Positions 6,893-13,675 of a stretch of DNA of 19,157 nt are shown piece by piece. Origin of the DNA: an uncultured Mycoplasmatota bacterium. GTDB taxonomy: Bacteria > Bacillota_I > Bacilli_A > RF39 > UBA660. The position numbers and the translations under genes were made by a program. The notes beneath the pieces were generated by a model. That model was not told where the DNA came from and made no database searches. It saw nothing but the letters and a program-made list of their open reading frames with translations. The first letter of the stretch is position 1, and each line of letters opens with the position of its first letter. The stretch spans positions 1 through 19,157 of the forward strand of contig USIB01000019.1 in assembly GCA_900554615.1 (NCBI GenBank), read 5' to 3'.

Positions 6893-7198
6893 TTATATAT
6901 ATTCTATAGGTACCATATAATTATCATCGCCATATGCAATTATATCTTTAGTCTTACATAATACTATACCATTTCCTTTTTCTGCTTCAAAATTATCTAC
7001 GACATCAAAGTTTTTAATAGCGTCTTTTCCTGGATTAGCACTCTTTTTTATTTCTACAGGATAAATAATATTATTATAATTAATAAGTAAATCTATTTCT
7101 TTTTGATTGTTATCCCTATAATAATATAAATGTTTTCTAGCATCCTTTCCATGATTTACAAAAGATTTAATTATTTCATCAACAAAATCGGAATGCAA
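6893..7198 (-). pseudogene. 3' remnant of an AAA ATPase with DUF4143 C-terminus
   Basis: The 101-residue frame resembles only the C-terminal end of the AAA_14/DUF4143 family: a hydrophobic-acidic segment, then LYYYRDNNQKEIDLLI, then YPVEIKKSANPG, which is the PD-(D/E)XK-like ExD...ExK signature seen in that family's tail. The N-terminal P-loop ATPase half (about 300 residues) is absent. The only starts are weak (TTG at 7198, no SD), and the frame runs open without Met back into the end of the MFS gene. The simplest reading is a decayed or recombined gene whose 5' part was lost when the MFS gene came to lie next to it. Intact members of the family occur as solitary accessory genes; their role is not established. 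Confidence 0.7.
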
Positions 7199-7226
7199 TT
7201 CCGAAAATGTATAAAATATAAAATAC

Positions 7227-8315
7227 TTAAGATATATCTTTAACCTCTTTTCTTTTAATAAAACTTATAATAAAGATAAGAACTATTGATATATATAATA
7301 TTATCTTAATATCATTAATAAAATAACCAATCAAACAAAATATACTTCTAGTAAAACAAAAAATTATTTCTACTAATACTATATATCCTTTAATATTAGT
7401 ATCTTTCCTTATATTATATATATTTTCAGCAGATACAATTTCAAACATCTTAATACCAAGACCTTCAAAGAAACCTATCGCTAATATCAAATACTTACTA
7501 GTAATATTTAACTTTAATAATAATATTACACAAAATAATATATTTAAATATTTAAAATATTTATTATCATCTATCTTTCTAACAAAGAAGTAAATAAATA
7601 CACAAGCACTAACACCCATTATAGCATTAAATATACCAACATACTCAATCTTATTATTTATAAACAAATATAAATATAAAGGTTGAAGAGATAAATTAAT
7701 TACTTTTGCCTGCTCCAAGATAAAGAATAATAATTTATTCTTTTCTATTTTCTGATATTTAATAGGTATATTACTTTCCTTAATATCTAATTTAAATAAT
7801 GGTATTATTGCTAATACAGATAAAATTATTACTATTATAGCAAGTACTATTAAAGATAATCTCTTAGTTACATAACTAACTATAATAGGAGCCACAATTA
7901 AACCAATATTACTAAATATTAAGATACTTCCTATTTCTTTTTTCTTTTCTTTATCCATAGCCTTAATAGCAAAATAATGTCTTAAACTATGATAACTATA
8001 ACAACCTACTCCATATATAATACTAAATATTATTAGATTACTAATAGTTTTATCCATCGTAGACATAAAATAAAAACTACCACTAAAAATTATACTAGAA
8101 AGTATCAATATATATTTAGCATTAATATACTTAGTTAAATAAATAACTATAACACTAATAATACCTCCAACAAAATAAAGAATAGTAAAGAATAATAATA
8201 TTTCTTTTAAAGAATAACCCATTTTATATAGTAATACCGAAGAAAATATCTCTACCATATTGCGGGCTATAGTAGATAACATTATAAATATGTTATATTT
8301 TTTTATATTTGACAT
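7227..8315 (-). CDS. MFS-like multi-pass membrane transporter
   Basis: The 362-aa product is almost entirely hydrophobic, with roughly ten to twelve predicted helices and short charged loops, including basic loops such as YVTKRLS and IDDNKYFK. Overall shape fits the major facilitator superfamily, but the classic motif A (GxxxDRxGRR) is not evident, so the assignment rests on topology. Substrate is unknown. The frame opens 45 nt earlier, but GGTGAT (8319-8324) lies 3 nt before the ATG at 8315, and MSNIKKYN then leads directly into the first helix, so I chose that start. It is divergent from the radical SAM gene with overlapping promoters. Its 3' end abuts the DUF4143 remnant, suggesting a recombination junction. 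Confidence 0.75.
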   Translation of the reverse strand: MSNIKKYNIFIMLSTIARNMVEIFSSVLLYKMGYSLKEILLFFTILYFVGGIISVIVIYLTKYINAKYILILSSIIFSGSFYFMSTMDKTISNLIIFSIIYGVGCYSYHSLRHYFAIKAMDKEKKKEIGSILIFSNIGLIVAPIIVSYVTKRLSLIVLAIIVIILSVLAIIPLFKLDIKESNIPIKYQKIEKNKLLFFILEQAKVINLSLQPLYLYLFINNKIEYVGIFNAIMGVSACVFIYFFVRKIDDNKYFKYLNILFCVILLLKLNITSKYLILAIGFFEGLGIKMFEIVSAENIYNIRKDTNIKGYIVLVEIIFCFTRSIFCLIGYFINDIKIILYISIVLIFIISFIKRKEVKDIS

Positions 8316-8332
8316 ATTATCACCATTATTAT

Positions 8333-8377
8333 TATGTATTTTTTCTATTATATGATACAATATTATTGGTTGGTGAT
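8333..8377. promoter_or_regulatory. Overlapping divergent promoters, MFS and radical SAM genes
   Basis: Plus strand: extended -10 TGATACAAT (8353-8361), with a start near 8368 and an SD GGTGAT at 8372. Minus strand: -10 TATAAT (8352-8347), with a weak -35. The two -10 boxes are only 3 bp apart, so RNA polymerase probably cannot occupy both at once. Confidence 0.4.
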
Positions 8378-8381
8378 TATT

Positions 8382-9311
8382 ATGTTTAAATATTCTTTAG
8401 ATAATAAAAGATATCATACACTTAATTATTATTTAAAAAATAAGTTTAATGATAAAGTAATTAAAATTAGTTTAAATGGAGGTTTTACTTGTCCTAACAT
8501 TGATGGTACTAAAGGTTATGGTGGCTGTATATACTGTTCCAAAAGTGGCTCAGGAGAACATGGTGGAAATCCAAATGATAATTTAACTACACAATTTAAC
8601 AAAGTAAAAGAAGTAATTGAAAAGAAATGGCCCAGCAATAAATATATTGCTTACTTTCAGGCTCGAACTAATACCTATGCTCCTCTTGATGTTTTAAAAG
8701 AAAAATACGAAGAAGTATTAAAAATAGATAATATCGTTGGTTTATTTATTGCTACTAGATGTGATTCTATAACTGAAGAAACTCTAGACTATCTAGAAGA
8801 ACTAAATAAAAGAACTTTCTTAGTAATAGAACTAGGATTACAAACTATACACGAGGAAACTTCCAAACTCATTAATCGTGGACATTCTCTAAAAGAGTTT
8901 GATGATATGGTAAAAAAATTAAGAGAAAGAAATATTAATGTTGTCGTTCATATCATTAATGGTTTACCCTATGAAACTGAAGAAATGATGTTAGATACCA
9001 TTAGACATATTAATTCTCTAGACATACAAGGAGTAAAAATTCATATGCTAAATATATGTAAAGATACACCTATCGAAACTTTATATTATAAAGAAAATTT
9101 TCATATACTTACTAAAGAAGAATATATTGATATAGTAATTAAACAGTTAGAACTATTAAGAGAAGAAATAGTTATTCATCGAATAACCTCTGACCCAGAT
9201 AAAGATTCTTTAATAGAACCTACCTGGTTATTAAAAAAGTTTTGTCTCCTTAATGATATAGATAAAGAAATGAAAAAAAGAAACACCTATCAAGGTAAAT
9301 ACGCAAACTAA
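8382..9311 (+). CDS. Radical SAM protein, YhcC/TIGR01212 family
   Basis: This is a radical SAM enzyme of the Elp3-like subgroup; the family's exact reaction is not something I can state from sequence. The 309-aa product has the diagnostic cluster-binding pattern CPNIDGTKGYGGCIYC (Cys37, Cys49, Cys52), which is the YhcC/TIGR01212 version of CxxxCxxC. After it come an ELGLQT strand and GLPYETEEMM, matching the TIM-barrel core. The frame opens 48 nt earlier with a hydrophobic-aromatic run, but that stretch lies in the promoter region. GGTGAT (8372-8377) lies 4 nt before the ATG at 8382, which gives the usual family N-terminus. It is the only large plus-strand gene and shares a bidirectional terminator with the nitroreductase gene. 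Confidence 0.93.
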   Translation: MFKYSLDNKRYHTLNYYLKNKFNDKVIKISLNGGFTCPNIDGTKGYGGCIYCSKSGSGEHGGNPNDNLTTQFNKVKEVIEKKWPSNKYIAYFQARTNTYAPLDVLKEKYEEVLKIDNIVGLFIATRCDSITEETLDYLEELNKRTFLVIELGLQTIHEETSKLINRGHSLKEFDDMVKKLRERNINVVVHIINGLPYETEEMMLDTIRHINSLDIQGVKIHMLNICKDTPIETLYYKENFHILTKEEYIDIVIKQLELLREEIVIHRITSDPDKDSLIEPTWLLKKFCLLNDIDKEMKKRNTYQGKYAN

Positions 9312-9333
9312 AAGACTTCACTCGAAGTCTTTT
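9310..9333. terminator. Bidirectional terminator between convergent genes
   Basis: A perfect 10-bp stem, AAAAGACTTC (9310-9319) with GAAGTCTTTT (9324-9333), loop ACTC. Each side ends in four T on its own strand. Both flanking stop codons overlap the stem. Confidence 0.85.
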
Positions 9334-9877
9334 ACTCATAATATTCTATAATTTCCTTTAATTCTTTTCTTGGTCTCATTTTAGGAGTCTGATTAGGATA
9401 ACCAATAACAAGAGAACTAACTAGTTCCATATCATTATGATTTATCATACTTAATATATCTTTTTCTACAAAATCAGTATCTCCTACCCAAAGAGTTCCA
9501 AGATTTAATTCTGTACTTCTAAGAATCATATTCTCTATAGCAGCCCCTACTGACAATGTATCATATCTATCCCAAACACCATCTTTACTCTTTAATATTA
9601 ATATAAGTACAGGTGCTTCCTTTATAACATTAGCAGTAAAACTAACACTATATAATCTACCCTCTTTTTCCTTATCCTCTGTATATTTAATCATTAAATC
9701 TGCTATCTCATTTTTCATACTAGTACTTACCTTTATAAAATACCAAGGTTGTCTGTTTTTAGCAGATGGTGCTAACTTACCAGCATTTAATATATCTAAT
9801 ATTTGTTCTTTACTTACTTCAGTATCTTTATATTTTCTTATACTTCTTCTATTTTCTATTGCTTTTATCGTATCCAT
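9332..9877 (-). CDS. Nitroreductase family FMN oxidoreductase
   Basis: This is a cytoplasmic flavoenzyme of the nitroreductase/NADH-oxidase superfamily, which reduces nitro compounds, quinones or flavins using NAD(P)H. The 181-aa product has the N-terminal FMN-phosphate motif RRSIR (residues 10-14), APSAKNRQPW (about 35-44) and the late GTLWVGD segment, all in the order expected for the fold. Length matches the compact single-domain members. A start 6 nt upstream would put the AGGAGG (9884-9889) directly against the ATG, whereas the ATG at 9877 has a 6-nt spacing, so I chose the latter. The physiological substrate cannot be read from sequence. A hairpin doublet lies just upstream, between this gene and the rseP terminator. 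Confidence 0.9.
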   Translation of the reverse strand: MDTIKAIENRRSIRKYKDTEVSKEQILDILNAGKLAPSAKNRQPWYFIKVSTSMKNEIADLMIKYTEDKEKEGRLYSVSFTANVIKEAPVLILILKSKDGVWDRYDTLSVGAAIENMILRSTELNLGTLWVGDTDFVEKDILSMINHNDMELVSSLVIGYPNQTPKMRPRKELKEIIEYYE

Positions 9878-9902
9878 ATCCATCCTCCTATCACAATACT
9901 AT

Positions 9903-9964
9903 TAATAGAGAGACTTAAAACTCTAAGGCTCTCTATTACCTATGAAGACCTAAGGCTTCATAGG
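9903..9964. repeat. Hairpin doublet with conserved internal A.G mismatch (copy 2)
   Basis: Hairpin one: TAATAGAGAG (9903-9912), mismatch A9913.G9928, inner CTTA/TAAG, loop AAACTC plus neighbours, closing CTCTCTATTA (9929-9938). Hairpin two: CCTATGAAG (9939-9947), mismatch A9948.G9955, one inner C-G pair, loop CTAA, closing CTTCATAGG (9956-9964). Arms differ from those at 549-614 but pairing, arm length and the AGAC/GGCT core are kept. There is no U tract. The doublet directly follows the rseP terminator and may overlap the nitroreductase promoter, which I could not locate with confidence. Confidence 0.6.
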
Positions 9965-9965
9965 A

Positions 9966-9991
9966 ATAAAAGAACTAGAAAAACTAGTTCT
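9966..9991 (-). terminator. Terminator of the parE-to-rseP operon
   Basis: On the minus strand AGAACTAG (9991-9984) pairs with CTAGTTCT (9978-9971) around TTTTT and is followed by TTTATT. It lies 7 nt after the rseP stop. Confidence 0.75.
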
Positions 9992-9997
9992 ATATAT

Positions 9998-11038
9998 CTA
10001 AAATAATCTTAATATATCATTAAAAGTTACATATACCATAAGAAGCATAAGTAGCATAAAACCAATACTATTAACCATAGCCTCAGTTTTAGCAGGTACT
10101 GGTTTTCTTCTTATTTTCTCTATAATCAAGAATAATACCCTACCACCATCAAATGCTGGGAATGGAAGCAAATTAATAACTCCAACATTCATAGATAGAT
10201 ATGCAGTTAAATACATAATATTTTGAAAACCTATCTTAGATTGAGAATCCACTATTTTGTATATTCCTACAGGTCCAGATAATTCCTTCGTAGATACTTC
10301 TCCTGTAAATAATTGTTTTAATACAGTTAACATTAACTTATATAAACTAACAGTAGTCTCACTAGCATACTCAATAGAAGGAACAAAACCTCTTCTTATT
10401 GTATTATCTATTCCTATTCCTACTACATAACTCTTATTTCCCTCTTCATCTACTACTTCATTAGGTTTAACAACTAATGTCTTTTTATTTCCATCTTTAT
10501 CTTTTATTACAAAAGAAATATCATTTCCTTTAGATGTACCTATATATAATTGTACTTCACTCCAACTAGATATCTTCTGCCCATCTACTGATAAAATTCT
10601 ATCACCCTCTCTAATACCAGCAGTATATGCAGGATATCCCTCACTAACTGTTGCCACTATTGGCTTCGTAGATATACTACCATATATTAAAGCCATTACA
10701 AATAATAATACAAAAGCAAATACAAAGTTAAATGTTGCCCCCGCTATCATAATAATAAATCTTTGCCATACCGGCTTAGTATATAACATTCTCTTCTTAT
10801 CTATTTTAGTATTATCATCAGCATCTTCTCCCGCTAATGAAACAAATCCTCCTATTGGAATTGCTCTAACACAGTACTCAGTCTCTCCACCCTTCTTCTT
10901 ATGATGAAGTAACTTAGGTCCCATACCTATTGAAAACTCATATACATATACTCCAAATAATTTAGAGAATATAAAATGTCCAAACTCATGAACTAAAACA
11001 ATTCCTCCTAATATTAATATAAACCATAATATTGCCAT
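9998..11038 (-). CDS. rseP: RIP metalloprotease RseP (site-2 protease family)
   Basis: This is an intramembrane zinc protease that cuts anti-sigma factors, signal-peptide remnants or other single-pass membrane proteins. The 346-aa product has HEFGH (residues 17-21) in the first helix, an IPIGGFV loop (60-66), a PDZ domain (about 125-210, with GIREGDRI) and a last-helix NLLPFPAFDGGR (289-300) supplying the third zinc ligand Asp297. Two further membrane helices complete the four-TM family plan. The start is supported by GGAGG 7 nt upstream. It follows cdsA with a 14-nt gap, the arrangement typical of bacteria except that dxr, which often lies between them, is absent. The operon ends just after it. 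Confidence 0.96.
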   Translation of the reverse strand: MAILWFILILGGIVLVHEFGHFIFSKLFGVYVYEFSIGMGPKLLHHKKKGGETEYCVRAIPIGGFVSLAGEDADDNTKIDKKRMLYTKPVWQRFIIMIAGATFNFVFAFVLLFVMALIYGSISTKPIVATVSEGYPAYTAGIREGDRILSVDGQKISSWSEVQLYIGTSKGNDISFVIKDKDGNKKTLVVKPNEVVDEEGNKSYVVGIGIDNTIRRGFVPSIEYASETTVSLYKLMLTVLKQLFTGEVSTKELSGPVGIYKIVDSQSKIGFQNIMYLTAYLSMNVGVINLLPFPAFDGGRVLFLIIEKIRRKPVPAKTEAMVNSIGFMLLMLLMVYVTFNDILRLF

Positions 11039-11052
11039 TTCTATTCCTCCTC

Positions 11053-11832
11053 TTACAATATATTTATCATAATTAACATTCCAAGTGATACAAATATTAC
11101 ACTATCAAACCTATCTAATATTCCACCATGTCCTGGTATAATATTTGAATAATCTTTCTTATCAAAATATCTCTTTATTGAACTAAATACCAAGTCTCCC
11201 ATCTCACTTAAGAATACTAGTACTATTGACATAATAATAGTTTTTATAAGCGATAAATCTCCTACTAAAGAGTAATAATATACACTCCCTATAAATACAC
11301 CCATTACTCCTCCTATCAAACATCCTTCTATTGTCTTTTTAGGAGATATATCAGTAAATCTATGTTTACCTATTAACATTCCACTAATATAAGCATATGT
11401 ATCTGTTATAAAGGCTATTACAAATATATATATACACTTATATATACTAATACACATCATATCTATTATATTAAGAAAAGCATACCCTATAAAGTATATT
11501 ATTCCAAATAAATATAAACTATCATTTATATTATATTTATCTTTATCATTATAAAAAATTACTGGTAATATTAATAATATTAAACTTATACATATCATCA
11601 CTTTATTATCTATTTTTAATATTAAATTATTTATCATAAATAATATCATTAGTAGATAACATAATATTTTTATTATATTTATCTTTCTCTTTTTATACTT
11701 TATATCTATCAATTCTTTTAATCCTAATAATGCTACTACTGTCATAGTAATACTAAAAGATATTTCACCAAGTATTAAAGATGTTATCAATATAAATAGT
11801 ACAATAGCGGCCCCTAGTAATCTCCTCTTCAT
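11053..11832 (-). CDS. cdsA: Phosphatidate cytidylyltransferase CdsA
   Basis: CdsA makes CDP-diacylglycerol from CTP and phosphatidic acid, the branch point for phosphatidylglycerol and cardiolipin. It is an integral membrane enzyme. The 259-aa product has about eight hydrophobic helices and the family signature near the C-terminus: SSIKRYFDKKD followed by IIPGHGGILDRFDS, including the Asp pair and the GHGG loop. An ATG 18 nt upstream has no good SD; AGGAGGT ends 3 nt before the ATG at 11832, so I used that. The stop of the preceding 95-aa gene lies just upstream of that SD, implying coupled translation. uppS, the usual upstream partner, is replaced here by genes of unknown function. Confidence 0.93.
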   Translation of the reverse strand: MKRRLLGAAIVLFILITSLILGEISFSITMTVVALLGLKELIDIKYKKRKINIIKILCYLLMILFMINNLILKIDNKVMICISLILLILPVIFYNDKDKYNINDSLYLFGIIYFIGYAFLNIIDMMCISIYKCIYIFVIAFITDTYAYISGMLIGKHRFTDISPKKTIEGCLIGGVMGVFIGSVYYYSLVGDLSLIKTIIMSIVLVFLSEMGDLVFSSIKRYFDKKDYSNIIPGHGGILDRFDSVIFVSLGMLIMINIL

Positions 11833-11842
11833 ATTACCTCCT

Positions 11843-12130
11843 CTACCCATATATTCTTCTTAAGTATATATTCTTATCTTTCTTTTTTATTATAAGTATC
11901 TCTTTATCATTAATCTTATTACTATTTAATAATTCAAATGATAAAGGTATATTTATCTTTAATAAACTACTATCTATATATATTATATCACTTATTTCTA
12001 TTTTTTCCATAGTATTATATAATTCTATATTAAGTATATATCTATTACTCTTATCATCTCTTAAATAATAATCATAATTATCTATCTTTTCTACACATAA
12101 TTTTACCATATTATCTAATCTTTCTACCAT
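11843..12130 (-). CDS. 95-aa protein of unknown function
   Basis: I do not recognise this protein. It is soluble-looking, rich in Ile, Asp, Lys and Asn, with alternating hydrophobic residues that suggest several beta strands (YILNIELY, IEISDIIYI, LLKINIPL, KEILIIKKK, NIYLRRIY). A small beta barrel would fit, but this is a guess from the pattern. No signal peptide, no TM helix, no Cys cluster. The start uses GGTGAT 4 nt upstream and overlaps the end of the LRR gene by 20 bp, while its own stop lies 10 nt before the cdsA start codon. Such tight coupling on both sides argues for a real gene whose level is tied to both neighbours. Confidence 0.75.
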   Translation of the reverse strand: MVERLDNMVKLCVEKIDNYDYYLRDDKSNRYILNIELYNTMEKIEISDIIYIDSSLLKINIPLSFELLNSNKINDKEILIIKKKDKNIYLRRIYG

Positions 12131-13661
12131 TTATATCACCATCATAAAAACTTAAAAAATTAATTCCATGTTTTCTTAAATTATCAATATTAATTTTTTC
12201 TATTCTACCATTAACTGGAATGAAATTATTCCCTACCATCTCAAGAAGTGGTAGTTCAATAACTCTTGCCATACCATTATAAATAAAACTATTTCCTACC
12301 TTTTTCAAATTAGGTAAAATAACTTCTTTAATCGAAAAATTTGCAAATAAAAAATCATCTCCAACTCTTTCCAATCTCGGTAACAATAATTCTTCTAAGT
12401 CACAATTGTGAAGTAAGAAATCATCTCCTACCGAAATTAAATTAGGTGTAATAAGATTCTTGAGTGCATGTCCATTTTTCAAGAAATTATCACCAATATC
12501 TCTAACATTTTTCATTTCAACTCTATTTATTACCTCATTATATAATAAGAAATTATCATGAATAGAAGTTATATTATTATTCTTATAACCAATTATTCTA
12601 TTAAACTTATCAATTGTAATAATAGCATCTTCCTTATCTTTTACCGAAACTATTATACTCCTACTACCATCTTCATTAGTAGATATTTTAATATTTTCTA
12701 TTTCATTATTTTCAAAATATTCTATAAAACTATCCCCAAAAACTTCATCATAAGCATATAACTCATCATCACCCATTGCCTTACTAGAAGTACTAGTTCC
12801 AACTTCTTCATCATATAAATATATCTTTTTATTTTGTCTATCTATTACAAAATAATCTACTACCAAATATCTCTGATATTCATCACTATACCTTTTAACT
12901 TCAAAATTATCTATTATAATATTATTAGGACAATAGTAGATATTATTTATTTCGTAATTGTACTTATAATATTTATCACCATCTGCAAATACATAATAAG
13001 GTATATCAAACTCATCCTCAGTCTTACGATATGATAAATTATAATCTTTTTCAAAAGCATACTTAAGACCTGGTATAATATTATCCAAATTATTACTAAA
13101 TGTTGCATCTGGATTAGGTACAGTATGATTATACCTGTTCTTTATTGATAAATAAGAACCACCTCCTCTAGTAAACTGAATACTAATTACTGATGTTCCA
13201 TACTCATCTTCCCTAAATGGCTCTTTATAATCTTCTCTTTTAATACTATCTACATCTTTCTTTACGGCAAAGAAAACATAACAACGATTTAATCTATTTC
13301 CTCTAAAAGTACATAGTTCTTCACCTTCAGCATAATATTTTTTAAACTTCTGAATATCTTTCTCTGTTTTACATTCATATAAAATATATCCTGTTTTGTC
13401 TAATAACTCTTTAGAAGTAAGAGAAGTTACTATCATTTCTTTTTTATTAGTAACTGCTAACACATTAATATATCGTTCAAAACTACCAAATAAATTATAT
13501 GATTCTATATCATTATATAAATCATGACTTGGCTCAAAGTGTTCTAACAAAAGTTTAGATAATAATCCTTTTTGCTCTAACAATGTAGGAAAAAGAGTTC
13601 GACATTGATGCATCATCTTCTCGCCATACTTCTTCTTTATTATCTTTAAATCTTCATTCAT
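12111..13661 (-). CDS. Large unknown protein with C-terminal LRR-like repeats
   Basis: The 516-aa protein has no signal peptide or TM helix, so it is probably cytoplasmic. The N-terminal part (about 1-130) includes a CRTLFPTLLEQKGLL segment. A central domain carries SIKNRYNHTVPNPDATF near residues 172-188, a strikingly ordered motif. The C-terminus (about 375-510) is a run of six or so repeats of about 22 residues on the plan LPxLxxVGDDFLxxN, a short leucine-rich solenoid. I recall similar NRYNH-plus-repeat proteins as uncharacterised families in gut Firmicutes, but cannot name one. The second of two adjacent ATGs is used because it is 6 nt from AGGAGG (the first is 3 nt). It lies 14 nt after parE, where parC would normally be, and overlaps the 95-aa gene. 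Solenoid ends usually bind proteins, so an adaptor role is possible. Confidence 0.85.
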   Translation of the reverse strand: MNEDLKIIKKKYGEKMMHQCRTLFPTLLEQKGLLSKLLLEHFEPSHDLYNDIESYNLFGSFERYINVLAVTNKKEMIVTSLTSKELLDKTGYILYECKTEKDIQKFKKYYAEGEELCTFRGNRLNRCYVFFAVKKDVDSIKREDYKEPFREDEYGTSVISIQFTRGGGSYLSIKNRYNHTVPNPDATFSNNLDNIIPGLKYAFEKDYNLSYRKTEDEFDIPYYVFADGDKYYKYNYEINNIYYCPNNIIIDNFEVKRYSDEYQRYLVVDYFVIDRQNKKIYLYDEEVGTSTSSKAMGDDELYAYDEVFGDSFIEYFENNEIENIKISTNEDGSRSIIVSVKDKEDAIITIDKFNRIIGYKNNNITSIHDNFLLYNEVINRVEMKNVRDIGDNFLKNGHALKNLITPNLISVGDDFLLHNCDLEELLLPRLERVGDDFLFANFSIKEVILPNLKKVGNSFIYNGMARVIELPLLEMVGNNFIPVNGRIEKINIDNLRKHGINFLSFYDGDINGRKIR

Positions 13662-13675
13662 CATTATCCTCCTAG

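Noticed and set aside
9803..10006. Plus-strand frame across the nitroreductase start and hairpin doublet
   Set aside because: Runs through hairpins and a terminator, without SD or recognisable product.
12558..13034. Two plus-strand frames opposite the LRR gene
   Set aside because: Ile/Tyr/Asn-rich antisense shadows without SD.
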